A stretch of DNA of 64,000 bases from Renibacterium sp043789415 (GCF_043789415.1 NZ_JBDLLW010000002.1:310001-374000); one strand, 5' to 3'; positions 7,922 to 17,515 are shown, counted from the stretch's first letter. Numbers and translations are program-made. Notes: generated from the letters alone by a model not told the origin.

Positions 7922-8707
7922 ATGAGCCTGACCCTAAGAAAACTCTCGTTGAACGCAACTATCGAACGTCGTCTGCTGATCAATTACCGCATGGACCCCG
8001 AGCTAGCGCAGCGCATGGTGCCGGATCCCTTTCGAGTGCAATTGGTGGAGGGTAGCGCGGTGGCTGGCATCTGCCTGATCCGACTCGGCCAGCTGCGTCC
8101 AGCTGCCTGGCCGTTTAGCCGGGAAAGCGATGTCGCAGGCCTTGCTCGGTGGGGATGGCGGGCCGAAAATGCGGCGCACCGAATCGCCGTGGAATGGCCC
8201 GGCAATTCCGGCCTGGAGCGCGGGGTTTTCATCCCGTTGCGGCACAGTTCTTCCTGGTTACCCGTGCTCGTCGGTGGCCGGCTGTTCCCCGCGGTGCATC
8301 GCAAGGCTAGCTTCACGGTGCGTGAGACGGCGGATGAAACAAGGTCTCATGTCGCCGTCTCGATGAGTTCAGCGCAGGCGCGTTTGAGCGCTCAAGTCAC
8401 CGCTTCCGGTTCAGTTCCCTGGCGCAGCAAGCTTTTCAACGATCTGACGGCGGCCTCGAATTTCTATCAGCGAGCTGCGGTGGCCTGGTCCCCCGCCTCG
8501 GATGGCCGCAGCGTCGAAGGAGTCAGGTTGCAGACCGGGCAATGGAAAGTTGAAGCAGCTGAGCTGCAAAGCCTGAGTTCCTCCTTCTTCGAGAGCCTGC
8601 CTGCTTCCGCTATCGCCCTCGATCAGGCGCTGCTAATGCGTAACATTTCAAGCCATTGGAGGTCCTGCGGAACTTTGCCGACCGGAAAGGTTCCGGCGCT
8701 GCAATGA
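7922..8707 (+). CDS. DUF2071-family protein
   Basis: A 261-aa soluble protein. The early segment RRLLINYRMDPELAQRMVPD, the RLGQLRP strand and the later SFTVRETADETRSHVAVS fit the DUF2071/acetoacetate-decarboxylase-like barrel family (YqjF-like), whose biochemical activity is not established. The ATG at 7922 follows GGGAAG. Nineteen nucleotides separate it from the hexosaminidase gene, so the two are probably co-transcribed, but a functional link is not obvious. Confidence 0.65.
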   Translation: MSLTLRKLSLNATIERRLLINYRMDPELAQRMVPDPFRVQLVEGSAVAGICLIRLGQLRPAAWPFSRESDVAGLARWGWRAENAAHRIAVEWPGNSGLERGVFIPLRHSSSWLPVLVGGRLFPAVHRKASFTVRETADETRSHVAVSMSSAQARLSAQVTASGSVPWRSKLFNDLTAASNFYQRAAVAWSPASDGRSVEGVRLQTGQWKVEAAELQSLSSSFFESLPASAIALDQALLMRNISSHWRSCGTLPTGKVPALQ

Positions 8708-8725
8708 AACCGGTAGCTTGGGAAG

Positions 8726-10342
8726 ATGCCAAGCTTGCTCCCCCGCCCTAAGACCTTTTTGCCTCGAAGCGGTTATTTCAGGCTCGGTCCAGACACCACT
8801 GTCTCAGCCCCCGAAGAGCTGTTCAATGAAGTCGCCTGGTTGCAATCTGCGCTCCGTCCGGCCACAGGTTTTCCGCTACCCGAACGGGATGCCGGCACGA
8901 TCCGCCTAACGGTTTCCGAGGAACTCGGCCCGGAGGCTTTTCACTTGGACATCACCCCGGAGCGAATAGAACTGGCCGGGGGTGATGCGGCGGGAGTTTT
9001 CTACGGTTGCGTCGCATTACTGCAGCTCTTGCCTGCAGCGGTCTATCGCAAGTCGCTGGTTCCAGAGGCTGATTGGTCGATAGCTGCCTGTCTGGTGGAA
9101 GACGCCCCGCGCTTCGGCTGGCGCGGCGCCATGCTGGACACCGCTCGGCACTTCCAGCCCAAGCACGATGTGCTGCGCTTCATCGATCTGATGGCTATGC
9201 ACCGACTCAACGTGCTGCACTTCCACCTCACCGAGGATCAGGGCTGGCGGATCGAGATCCTGCGCTACCCCAGACTCACCGAAGTCGGCGCCTGGCGCCG
9301 CGAAACCCAGCTGGGCGCGGGTGAGGACGCTCCTTCGGATGGCCGACCGCACGGCGGTTTCTACACCCAAGACGATATTCGGGAGATCGTCCGCTACGCC
9401 CAGCAACGGCATATCACCGTGGTGCCGGAGATCGAATCACCCGGCCATGTTCAGGCAGCGCTGGCCGCTTATCCTGAACTCGGTGTGAGCGGCCAGCAGC
9501 TACCCGTTTTCACCCGCTGGGGCGTCAACCCCAATGTGCTCAATGTCGAGGATTCCACGGTTGAGTTCTTCAAAAACGTGCTTGACGAGGTGATTGAGCT
9601 TTTTCCCTCGCCCTTCATCGGCATCGGCGGAGATGAATGCCCCAAGGAGCAATGGCTCGCCGATCCGCACACCCGAGAGCGGATGGCTGAACTCGGCGTC
9701 GAGGACGGCGAAGGCCTGCAGGCCTGGTTCATCGGGCGACTCGCCGAGCATGTGACAGCCCGGGGACGACGGATTTTCGGCTGGGACGAAATCCTCGAAG
9801 GCGAGGTTCCGAAGACGGCGCTTGTCGCCTCCTGGCGTGGCATGACCGGCGCGGTCACTGCGGCGAAGCGCGGCCATGATGTGATTTCCTGCCCCGACGA
9901 TGTGGTGTACCTGGACTACCGGCAATCCGAGTTGGCCGAGGAACCGATCCCGGTGGCGATTGCGGTCACGGTGGAGGACGCTTATTCCTTCGAACCGGTG
10001 CCAGCTGAGCTCACCGCGCAGGAGGCGCAGCATGTGCTGGGCGGTCAGGCCAATATCTGGACCGAGTACATGGACTCGCCCCGCACCATCGACTACTTCG
10101 CCTTCCCGAGGTTGTCCGCCATCGCCGAAGCCTTGTGGAGCCCCGTGGAACGGGATTTCAGCGAATTCGAACCTCGCTTAGCCGATCATCTGGCCCGGCT
10201 GGATGCCGTGGGAGTGGAGTATCGGCACGCCGCCGGACCTCTGCCCTGGCAGCAGCGTCCGGGAATACCCGGCCGGCCTTCGAGCCGAGCAGGGCGTGAC
10301 GCTTTTATCGAGCAGCTGGTGGCCAATATCGCTCAGCCCTGA
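8726..10342 (+). CDS. Beta-N-acetylhexosaminidase, GH20
   Basis: A 538-aa glycoside hydrolase family 20 enzyme. The N-terminal GH20b-like domain (residues 1-125) is followed by the catalytic barrel from RFGWRGAMLDTARHFQP. Also visible are HLTEDQGWRIEI, EIESPGHVQAALAAYPEL and GIGGDECPKEQW, in which Asp303-Glu304 are the catalytic pair for substrate-assisted catalysis. WGW-type and WTEYMDSP segments complete the active site. It removes terminal GlcNAc/GalNAc from chitin- or wall-derived sugars. No signal peptide is seen, so it is probably cytoplasmic and acts on imported oligosaccharides. Confidence 0.93.
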   Translation: MPSLLPRPKTFLPRSGYFRLGPDTTVSAPEELFNEVAWLQSALRPATGFPLPERDAGTIRLTVSEELGPEAFHLDITPERIELAGGDAAGVFYGCVALLQLLPAAVYRKSLVPEADWSIAACLVEDAPRFGWRGAMLDTARHFQPKHDVLRFIDLMAMHRLNVLHFHLTEDQGWRIEILRYPRLTEVGAWRRETQLGAGEDAPSDGRPHGGFYTQDDIREIVRYAQQRHITVVPEIESPGHVQAALAAYPELGVSGQQLPVFTRWGVNPNVLNVEDSTVEFFKNVLDEVIELFPSPFIGIGGDECPKEQWLADPHTRERMAELGVEDGEGLQAWFIGRLAEHVTARGRRIFGWDEILEGEVPKTALVASWRGMTGAVTAAKRGHDVISCPDDVVYLDYRQSELAEEPIPVAIAVTVEDAYSFEPVPAELTAQEAQHVLGGQANIWTEYMDSPRTIDYFAFPRLSAIAEALWSPVERDFSEFEPRLADHLARLDAVGVEYRHAAGPLPWQQRPGIPGRPSSRAGRDAFIEQLVANIAQP

Positions 10343-10458
10343 AACCCCGGGCCACTGAGCTAGGGCTATAGTGGAAGGCCTGAGCGGGCACCCGAGAAAA
10401 GGCGACCGCTCACTGCATATCGATCCCAGCTAGAGTCAAGCTGAGTAGGAGGAATCAT

Positions 10459-11199
10459 TTGGGGTTCTCAGCACTCATCTTCTCCACCATCGGGCTCAAC
10501 GTCTATGCCTTGATCCTGGTACTGATTCGCGCTGTGCTCTACAAACAGCCGGTGTACCGACCTATGCTGTGGAACATCTGGCTCTCCGTACTTCCGGTCT
10601 TCGTGCTGATCTTCTCTGCACTGGCTGCGATCATCACGGTCGCGCTGACCCATGACCTTGGGACGACGGGCAAGGTGGTCAGTGCGATAGTGATCATTTG
10701 CGGGGTTTTGGCCTGGCTTCTGCTGCTGCCTAATTCGGCGTACCTGATCACTGAGCTCAACCTGAACCACCGGGTGGAAAACGACACCACTCCGCTGTGG
10801 TACGACATCGTCAGTGTGCTCACCCTGGCCATGTCGGGCGTGGTGAACATGATCGCCAATTTGTTCCTCGTCACTTTGCTCTTCGTGGCCCTCGTCTTCA
10901 ACGACTTCTCCGGGCTCTATACACCGCTGACCGCGGTATTCGTCGGTGCACTCATCGTGTTAGTCAGTTTCGGGGTGTATCTGGGCAGATATCTGCGCTT
11001 CAACAGCTGGGACATCAAGCATCCGTTGGGCATGCTGCGAAAGGCCATCGCGCACTTCCGGCAGCCCGGGACAGCAGGGAACACCGTGGTCTTCGTCCTC
11101 ACTCATTCGGTGTTTTTCGGCCTGATGTACGGTTGCATCGCGATGCCGGTGCTGCAGCTGCTGGACTACAGCCATTCGCTTCTCTCGCAATTACGCTGA
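10459..11199 (+). CDS. DUF1361 integral membrane protein
   Basis: A 246-aa membrane protein with about six hydrophobic segments. The conserved DUF1361 feature LGRYLRFNSWDI lies near residue 175 and LLLPNSAYLITELNL near 90. The start is the TTG at 10459 because AGGAGG is placed 6 nt upstream and no better ATG exists. A TATAGT sequence near 10368 may be its -10 element. The family function is unknown. Confidence 0.75.
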   Translation: MGFSALIFSTIGLNVYALILVLIRAVLYKQPVYRPMLWNIWLSVLPVFVLIFSALAAIITVALTHDLGTTGKVVSAIVIICGVLAWLLLLPNSAYLITELNLNHRVENDTTPLWYDIVSVLTLAMSGVVNMIANLFLVTLLFVALVFNDFSGLYTPLTAVFVGALIVLVSFGVYLGRYLRFNSWDIKHPLGMLRKAIAHFRQPGTAGNTVVFVLTHSVFFGLMYGCIAMPVLQLLDYSHSLLSQLR

Positions 11200-11247
11200 G
11201 GAGCATCTGTAACTCGGAGGCTGCCCCGGCCTGCCTAGAATGACGCT

Positions 11248-11970
11248 ATGAGCCTCAGCCCTACGACCGTGCTCCCAGACCTGGCAGCCACTGGAAGTCT
11301 GCATGCCTCGATCAATCTCGGCAATCCGGTGCTCGCTCAGGGAACACCCGAAGCCCCGGCCGGCGTCACCGTGGATATCACCGAGGAGCTCGGCAGACGA
11401 CTGGGCGTCCCGGTGGAACTGCACTGCTTCGACGCCGCCCGGAAGTCCTTTGAGGCGCTCGCCTCAGGAGAAACCAGCCTGGCGTTCCTGGCCATCGAAC
11501 CCGCGCGGGAGGCTGAAATCGCTTTCAGCCCGCCTTATCTGGTAATCGAAGGAGTGTATCTGGTCCCGGCGAGTTCTCCGCTCGATGCCCCGGGCGACGT
11601 CGATCGCGAGGGCTTCCGAATCGGTGTGAAGGAAGGCTCCGCCTACGATCTTTTCCTTTCCCGCACTCTGCAGCACGCCACCGTGGTGAGAGGGACGGAC
11701 GGCGTTTCGGTCTTCCATCAGGCAGGTTTGGAGGTTGCCGCAGGAATTCGCCAGCCGGTAGTTGAGTTCGCCACCAGACACCCTGAGTACCGGGTGATTG
11801 AGGAGCGATTTATGCAAATCAGGCAGGCGGTAGGGATCTCCCGGCACGCCGCAGCAGAGACAGTTCGCTTCCTCGCTGATTTTGTTGAGGAACTGAAAAC
11901 GAGCGGATTCATTGCGGAATCGCTGCGGCGCAGCGGGCAGGATGCAGACTTGGCAGCGAACGGTGTTTGA
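11248..11970 (+). CDS. Solute-binding (SBP_bac_3-like) protein without signal peptide
   Basis: A 240-aa protein of the periplasmic amino-acid-binding fold: VTVDITEELGRRLGVPVELH, LAFLAIEPAREAEIAFSPPY and FRIGVKEGSAYDLFLSR match lobes 1 and 2. It has no signal peptide or lipobox, so it is expected in the cytoplasm, unlike transport receptors. No permease or ATPase genes are adjacent. It may be a stand-alone ligand sensor or binding protein; the ligand is not predictable. Confidence 0.65.
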   Translation: MSLSPTTVLPDLAATGSLHASINLGNPVLAQGTPEAPAGVTVDITEELGRRLGVPVELHCFDAARKSFEALASGETSLAFLAIEPAREAEIAFSPPYLVIEGVYLVPASSPLDAPGDVDREGFRIGVKEGSAYDLFLSRTLQHATVVRGTDGVSVFHQAGLEVAAGIRQPVVEFATRHPEYRVIEERFMQIRQAVGISRHAAAETVRFLADFVEELKTSGFIAESLRRSGQDADLAANGV

Positions 11971-11988
11971 ACTCCGCGGAGGAGGCGC

Positions 11989-12396
11989 TCAATCCGCCTG
12001 GTCTACCGACTGCTCAGCGACGATCTCGGCCTTGAATCCCGCACTGTTCTCCAGCCACCCCGCATAGTGCAACTCTCCCCCAGCGTAGGGGTAGCGCTCG
12101 TGGTACAGCGGTCTCCAGCCGTGTCCGGGAGCCTCCGCCATCACAGCGTCGACGTCGTCCCGGGAACCGCCGTGGAAAGCCAGGTGGTTCATCCCGGGCT
12201 GTCGCCGATCGTGATCTGGCTGAGAGAGGTTCGGCGAAGTCGTCAAGGTCAGATACGCTCCCGCAGCTTCCCAGGACTGGCCTCCTGGCCACTCCGGCTC
12301 CGCACTGAAGCCCAACCGAATCAGCAGCCAGCCCCACTCCTGGCGGGCCTCGTCAATATCGGCAACCCAAATCTCCACGTGGTGAATCCCCGGCAT
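11989..12396 (-). CDS. VOC-family (glyoxalase/bleomycin-resistance-like) protein
   Basis: A 135-aa vicinal-oxygen-chelate protein. It begins MPGIHHVEIWVADIDEAR, has PGMNHLAFHGGSRDDVDAV in the second module, and ends with LENSAGFKAEIVAE. His5/His6 at the start, the MNHLAF histidine and the final Glu are the probable metal ligands. Substrate unknown. The frame is open to a GTG at 12441, but homologues start at the MxGIHH position. Confidence 0.75.
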   Translation of the reverse strand: MPGIHHVEIWVADIDEARQEWGWLLIRLGFSAEPEWPGGQSWEAAGAYLTLTTSPNLSQPDHDRRQPGMNHLAFHGGSRDDVDAVMAEAPGHGWRPLYHERYPYAGGELHYAGWLENSAGFKAEIVAEQSVDQAD

Positions 12397-12619
12397 GCCC
12401 CCAACGTTAGCACCGGCTTTCCTACCGTCGCTGCGCTTCACGGCGAGTTCAGGATCATAGATCTGCGCAATATGAATAAGTTAAGAAGACAAATCCTGTG
12501 ACTTTAGATAAAGACCCGGGGTGTTAAAACCGTCATGTCAACAAGCGAAACTCGATAGGTTTTCAACAGGCGCCCCATAGGAGATGATAAGAGCCACAAA
12601 CGAAGAGAAAGAATCTATA

Positions 12620-13741
12620 ATGGCCCGTCGACGCATCAGCTTTAAGGTAGCCCCAGGGATCCGGATTAGCGCATCCAGTCGCGGGCTTCGGACAAGTATC
12701 GGGAACAACTCCGGTCGAGTTTCTTTCGGCGCCGGGGCCACCTACACCTCGGCGAAAGTGGGAGGTATTCGGATATCTCAGTATCATTCGAGCAGTGGCA
12801 AGGTCACTCGTGGTGGGAATTCGCGCGCAAGTATCGCCCAGCTTGAAAAGGCCCAGAGGGCAGCGACGCTCGAAGCGCAGATCAACAAACTTGCTGCTAT
12901 TGAACACGGACTAGTTACCCTGCATTTTGAGGAGTTCCCTAGTGCAGCACCCCATCAGGTAACTCCTCCGCTACTCACCGATGCAGAGTTGCTGTCACGG
13001 CAATGGCAAAATACAGCAGCTAAGAAGATCAGTTTCTTTAAACGTAGCGCTCGTAAGACTGCCCGCTTCGAAGCAGATCAAGCTGCTCGAATTGAAGCAC
13101 ATCGCGTGGACACCGCGAATCAACAGGAGTACGAGCGCCAACTAGCAGCAGCAAATCATCAATGGCAACTTCTGCTGGCACACGAACCTCAAACCGTAGT
13201 CTCTGTGCTTGATCAAGCCTTCTCAGACAATTCTTCCGAGGCTACTTGCATTGATGCGGGTGTTGAAGAAAACAAACGCTATGCGACCGTTGTAGTTATC
13301 TTTGGCCCAGCTTCAGTCATTCCAGAACGTACCCCATCAACGACACCTAGCGGTAAAGCGACCACAAGGAAGCGAACTAAAACTGAGCGCAATGCCCTCT
13401 ATGTGAAAGCCCTTGGCTCTACAGTCCTCGTCACGGTCAAAGAAGCTTTCGCCGTGGCTCCTTCCCTGGACGAAGTCCGAATGCTCGTTCTACGGCGAGA
13501 CATCGAAGCTTCCACACCTGAAAACTATCTCAGTGTGATTTATAGCGCTGTATTTGATCGAATCAGCACTAATGCCCAGCCATGGCGACGACTTGATCCT
13601 GGTGAGCAGTTGGTCTCTGCCTCAGAGGCTAAATTCCAACGCAAGGGGACTGCTGGCGATGTAGTTGCTATTCCAGTAGATGAACCAGAGCTCGCTCAGC
13701 TCATACAGACCTTCCTGGAAGCACTCCGAAACCAGTCATAA
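12620..13741 (+). CDS. DUF4236-domain protein
   Basis: A 373-aa protein. The first 60 residues (MARRRISFKVAPGIRISASS, SRGLRTSIGNNSGRVSFGAG) match DUF4236, a short glycine/serine beta module of unknown role. The remainder is a long helical, Q/A/E-rich region with no recognised domain. I chose the ATG at 12620 with a purine-rich AAGAGAAAGAA upstream; a start at 12584 would overlap its own ribosome binding site. Its codon use is clearly more A+T-rich than the flanking genes, suggesting a recent arrival. Confidence 0.6.
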   Translation: MARRRISFKVAPGIRISASSRGLRTSIGNNSGRVSFGAGATYTSAKVGGIRISQYHSSSGKVTRGGNSRASIAQLEKAQRAATLEAQINKLAAIEHGLVTLHFEEFPSAAPHQVTPPLLTDAELLSRQWQNTAAKKISFFKRSARKTARFEADQAARIEAHRVDTANQQEYERQLAAANHQWQLLLAHEPQTVVSVLDQAFSDNSSEATCIDAGVEENKRYATVVVIFGPASVIPERTPSTTPSGKATTRKRTKTERNALYVKALGSTVLVTVKEAFAVAPSLDEVRMLVLRRDIEASTPENYLSVIYSAVFDRISTNAQPWRRLDPGEQLVSASEAKFQRKGTAGDVVAIPVDEPELAQLIQTFLEALRNQS

Positions 13742-14028
13742 CCTTCCTCAGGTATCTCGTTTAGATCTAGGGCAACAAGATACCGTCACAAGCTGAACCA
13801 CGCTGTTACTAACAGTCTCATTCAGCCCTCCTACTGAGAGTTCGTGGTTTAGCCTCAGATTCGCGGGGGTATGACAAGCGATTGCGAGACTTACCCATGG
13901 GCTCGCGGGCAGACAGCTGGCTGGCCCGCTCCGATTTTCAGCTCAGCAACAACAGTTACTGACATTGAGTCTTAGAGGGATGTCATCAAATGTCATCAGG
14001 GATGAAGTCACCTACAGAACGAGGCGCT

Positions 14029-14520
14029 ATGACAAGGGAAATCTGGATTCTGGGCGCAACCGGGCGCGTCGGAACAGCGGTGGCGACAAGCCTGCACGAA
14101 CGGGGGCAGCGCCTCGTGCTCACGGGTCGTTCGGCTGAGCGCCTCACCGCTCTCGCCGCTGGGCTGGGTAGCGATGTCCGCTGCGTCGTCGGGGACTTGG
14201 AGGCAGTGCTGCGAGAGCTCTCGAACAGCACTGCTGGCGTCGTGGTCAACACTGTTGGGCCGTTCAGCCACACGGCTTCACAGGTGATCGCCGCCTCCCC
14301 CGCGGGTGCTCACTATGTCGATGTCTCAAACGAATACGCCTCCCTCCAGCAGGTGCTCAACCTCGGACCGGTAGCCGAAAAAGCCGGAGGAACCCTGGTG
14401 GCCGGTGCCGGCTTGGGCGTGCTGGCCACCGAAAGCGCGCTGCTTCGCGTCTGCGCCACCCGCCCGATTCCGCAACGCGTGCGCGTCGATATGATCCCAT
14501 CAGAACCACGGCCGCTGAGA
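14029..14520 (+). pseudogene. Truncated saccharopine-dehydrogenase-like gene
   Basis: The first about 160 codons encode an NAD(P)-binding Rossmann domain of the saccharopine dehydrogenase/trans-enoyl-reductase type (REIWILGATGRVGTAVATSL, VVVNTVGPFSHTASQVI, GAHYVDVSNEYASL, GTLVAGAGLGVLATESALL). Similarity ends near VRVDMIPSEP. The frame then continues to 14727 as the antisense of the neighbouring DoxX gene, which is not meaningful protein. Full-length members have about 350-400 residues, so the catalytic C-terminal half is missing. ATG at 14029 follows GAGG. Confidence 0.75.
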
Positions 14521-15030
14521 TCACAGCCAGCGGCGGATCGGCTGCCGCCCCCAAACCGAGGCTGGACGCCGTCGTCGAACGGCTCTTTCGACCAGGGTAC
14601 TGAGCGAGAGTCGCGAGGCGGCCATCGGCCACAGGACGATCAGCACACCGAGCAGCACCATGATCGGGTACTGTCCGATCAACTGATCCGCCAGCCAATA
14701 GCTCATCAGGGTGAACACACTCGCTAAGGCTGCCGGCAGGGTGAATACTCCGAGAATGAGCAGCACACCAAGAGCCGTCTCAATGAGCGGCATGGCAAAG
14801 CCGAAGAAATCGGGAAATCCCTGCAAAGCCGACCCGGTGAATGCCTTGAAGAAATCCGGCACCCTGGCATTGGAAGCGGCACTCTCGGCCACCAGCAGAA
14901 TGTCTGCGGCACCGAAGTGCGCTCGATATTTCAGCAGCCCCTCATTGAGCCAGAGGATGCCGAGCGCAACCCTCGCCGCTCCCGTCAAAACGGGGGCGGC
15001 GAGGGTGAGGACCTGGCGGGAGGTCATCAT
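14521..15030 (-). CDS. DoxX-family membrane protein
   Basis: A 169-aa protein with four hydrophobic segments: ARVALGILWLNEGLLKY, the FGFAMPLIETALGVLLILGV region, LASVFTLMSYWLADQ and IMVLLGVLIVLWPMAASRL. This is the DoxX/TQO-small-subunit type. Its start overlaps the stop of the upstream DM13 lipoprotein gene by 4 nt (ATGA), so translation is coupled. Its last residues lie at the deletion junction with the truncated dehydrogenase gene, so the native C-terminus may have been altered. A redox role at the membrane is inferred from the family. Confidence 0.8.
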   Translation of the reverse strand: MMTSRQVLTLAAPVLTGAARVALGILWLNEGLLKYRAHFGAADILLVAESAASNARVPDFFKAFTGSALQGFPDFFGFAMPLIETALGVLLILGVFTLPAALASVFTLMSYWLADQLIGQYPIMVLLGVLIVLWPMAASRLSLSTLVERAVRRRRPASVWGRQPIRRWL

Positions 15031-15476
15031 GACAAGCTGGCGGCGCCAAAGACGGCTTTGGCCTTATCGCAATGGATGACCACCGTGGTGTAAGAACCTG
15101 CGTCGATGCCACTCACCGTGAAATTCTGCGACGCTTTATCGAAGGCGACCGAGGAGATCTCCTTCCCAGCGGTCACCGCCGCTTCATCGCTGCCATTGGT
15201 CAGATAGACGTGCAGGTCCGGGCCCTCGTCAGAGGAGAACCCGGTGAGAGTGATCTCGCTGCCCGTTACTTTGACGGTACCGGAGACCTTCTTGCCATTG
15301 AGTCCGTTGAACATGCCCATCCGGTCAGCGGCCTGCGGCTGAGCCGAGGAGGAGCTCTGCGAGGTAGTGGTAGTTGGGCCTTGGCTGGAGGCTTGATTGC
15401 TCGTTCCGCCGCCGCAAGCGCTCAGGGTGAGGGCTGCGGCGAACACTGCGGCACCGGTAATTGCTATCTTTCGCAT
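15027..15476 (-). CDS. DM13-domain lipoprotein
   Basis: A 149-aa lipoprotein. The signal sequence ends in the lipobox LSAC with Cys21. A T/S/Q-rich linker follows and then a DM13 domain (GMFNGLNGKKVSGTVKVTGS, FSSDEGPDLHVYLTNGS, ending with VVIHCDKAKAVFGAASL). The conserved Cys in VIHC is the proposed redox residue of DM13 electron-transfer domains. AGAAGGA precedes the ATG at 15476. The pairing with DoxX suggests an envelope redox module; this is inference. Confidence 0.85.
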   Translation of the reverse strand: MRKIAITGAAVFAAALTLSACGGGTSNQASSQGPTTTTSQSSSSAQPQAADRMGMFNGLNGKKVSGTVKVTGSEITLTGFSSDEGPDLHVYLTNGSDEAAVTAGKEISSVAFDKASQNFTVSGIDAGSYTTVVIHCDKAKAVFGAASLS

Positions 15477-15632
15477 CTGAATTCCTTCTCTGGAGGTGTG
15501 GTTCAGTCGAGTGCATGAGCTGCCTTCGACGTCGCTAAACGTAACAGCGGACAGCTGCCCGAAAACCAGAGATTTCAAGACCGTAAGAACTTTTCCGGCA
15601 ACGGCGGGAGGCACCGGGGCTATTCTGAAAAC

Positions 15633-16337
15633 ATGGTGAAGAGCGCTCAGGTGATGATCGTGGAAGACGATCAGACCGTGCTCCGAGTGGTCTCCGACTA
15701 TCTGCGAGCGCGGGGCTACACGGTGACGCAGTTCTCGGATGGACTGAGCGCGCAACAGGCGCTCCGCACCGAACTACCAGAGGTCCTCTTGCTCGACCGG
15801 ATGTTACCGGGAGTCAGCGGAGACGAACTGTGCCGCCAGGTACGGGCGGAGTCACCGCAGTTGCCGATCATTATGCTCACCGCCTTGGACGCCGTGGAAG
15901 AGCGGATCGACGGGCTGGAGCACGGCGCCGACGACTACATCGCCAAGCCCTTCGCATTGCGTGAACTGCAGCTGCGGATCGAGGCGATGCTGCGTCGTAG
16001 CCGCACCGCCCATCTCTCCTCAGCTCCCTTCACGGTCGGGCCTTTCCGGGTGGACCCTGCGCATCGCCGGATCTGGCTGGAGCAGCAGGAGATCTCGCTG
16101 ACCACCCGGGAGTATGAGCTGTTCCTGTTCCTGTTGCAGAACCCGGACCGCACACTCAGCCGGGACGATATTCTGCGCGAGGTCTGGGGCTGGAGTTTCG
16201 GCGAAGCCTCTACTGTCACCGTGCACGTCCGGCGATTGCGCGAGAAGATCGAATCCGAACCGCGGTTCCCTCGTTTTCTGCTCACTGAGTGGGGCGAGGG
16301 GTACCGGTTCACGGTCAGTGAGGAGGCGAGATGTTGA
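15633..16337 (+). CDS. OmpR/PhoB-type response regulator
   Basis: A 234-aa two-domain regulator. The receiver has the acidic pair Glu11/Asp12/Asp13, the phospho-acceptor Asp55 in LLLDRMLPG, the Thr in MLTALDA and the Lys in AKPFALREL. The C-terminal winged helix (SLTTREYELFLFLLQNPDR, ASTVTVHVRRLREKIE) binds DNA. Its stop overlaps the start of the kinase gene by 7 nt. The signal sensed and the target genes are not apparent. Confidence 0.92.
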   Translation: MVKSAQVMIVEDDQTVLRVVSDYLRARGYTVTQFSDGLSAQQALRTELPEVLLLDRMLPGVSGDELCRQVRAESPQLPIIMLTALDAVEERIDGLEHGADDYIAKPFALRELQLRIEAMLRRSRTAHLSSAPFTVGPFRVDPAHRRIWLEQQEISLTTREYELFLFLLQNPDRTLSRDDILREVWGWSFGEASTVTVHVRRLREKIESEPRFPRFLLTEWGEGYRFTVSEEARC

Positions 16338-17515
16338 GCGCTGCTGACCTGTTGCTGATCGTCGGGACGGCGGCCGGCTGCACTGCGGTGGTCGCGCTCT
16401 TGACCTTCCTGATACTGCGGCTGAACCGCCGAGGAGCTATTTTCTCCCAGTTCGCCATCGTGGTGATCGCCGCGATCCTCTCCATCATCTGCTCAACGGT
16501 GGCCATCGCCGCTGAGATGTACCTCTCTCAGCACGATCTGCAGGTCCTGCTGTGGGTTATCGGTATCTCCGCGGTGATGAGCCTGATCGCTGCCCTGCTC
16601 ACCGCCCGGCCAGCCCGCAATGCGGTGATCGCACTACGGGAATCGGCTAAGCGAATCGGCCAAGGCGAAGTGATCGACGCCGATTCAGCGAGCTGGAAAG
16701 AGTTCGCCGAGGTCTCGACTCAGCTGGCCGAAGCATCCGAACGTCTGGCGGCAGCGCGTGGCGAGCTCGAGCAACTCGATGCCTCCCGCCGCCAGTTTTT
16801 CGCTTGGATCTCGCACGATCTGCGGACCCCGCTCACCGGGGTGAGCGCGCTCGCCGAGGCACTCGAAGAGGGCATCGTGGAAGATCCTCTCGAGTATATC
16901 CGGCAGATTCGGGCCCGGACCGAGACCATGAGTCGGCTGGTTGATGATTTATTCGAGCTCTCGAAGCTGCACAGTGGGACCTTGCAATTGCGCCGTGAAG
17001 AGGTGGAATTGCTCGACGTCGTCTCCGATGCGGTCTCCGATGTGCAGGGACTGGCGGTCTCCCGGAATATCCGGATCACCCAGTCCGGAGTGGCTGGGCA
17101 TATGCTCTGGGCGGATCCACACGAGCTGACGCGAGTGATCGTCAATCTGCTGACGAACAGCATCAAGTACGCTCCGGAGGGATCTGAAGTCTTGGTCTCA
17201 GCTCAGGCTCAGAACGACGATCGGCTCACCCTGAGCGTGCTCGACCAGGGTCATGGCGTAGCGAGCGAGGACCTCGGCCGGATGTTCGAGGTGGGCTGGC
17301 GCGCGAGTGCTTCGCGCACCCCTGATTCCCAGGGGCCACAGCGTACGACGCCGGGGCCGGAGCCGTCCGCCGTTCAGCAGCCCGGATCTTCGGGGGCAGG
17401 GCTGGGCTTAGCCATCGTGCGTGGAATCGTGGAGGCTCACGGCGGTGATGTGCAAGCCGAACATGCGGTGCCAGGCTTTCGGCTGACGGTGATTCTGCCG
17501 CGCACCGTCGGCTGA
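16331..17515 (+). CDS. Sensor histidine kinase
   Basis: A 394-aa kinase with three hydrophobic segments at about residues 5-28, 37-60 and 71-93. There is almost no extracytoplasmic sensor domain, so the signal is probably sensed within the membrane. A HAMP-like stretch leads to the HisKA domain with His162 (FFAWISHDLRTPLTG), the N box NLLTNSIKYAP, the G1 box DQGHGVASEDL and the G2 box GAGLGLAIVRGI. A proline/glutamine-rich insertion lies between G1 and G2. It pairs with the overlapping response regulator gene. Confidence 0.92.
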   Translation: MLSAADLLLIVGTAAGCTAVVALLTFLILRLNRRGAIFSQFAIVVIAAILSIICSTVAIAAEMYLSQHDLQVLLWVIGISAVMSLIAALLTARPARNAVIALRESAKRIGQGEVIDADSASWKEFAEVSTQLAEASERLAAARGELEQLDASRRQFFAWISHDLRTPLTGVSALAEALEEGIVEDPLEYIRQIRARTETMSRLVDDLFELSKLHSGTLQLRREEVELLDVVSDAVSDVQGLAVSRNIRITQSGVAGHMLWADPHELTRVIVNLLTNSIKYAPEGSEVLVSAQAQNDDRLTLSVLDQGHGVASEDLGRMFEVGWRASASRTPDSQGPQRTTPGPEPSAVQQPGSSGAGLGLAIVRGIVEAHGGDVQAEHAVPGFRLTVILPRTVG

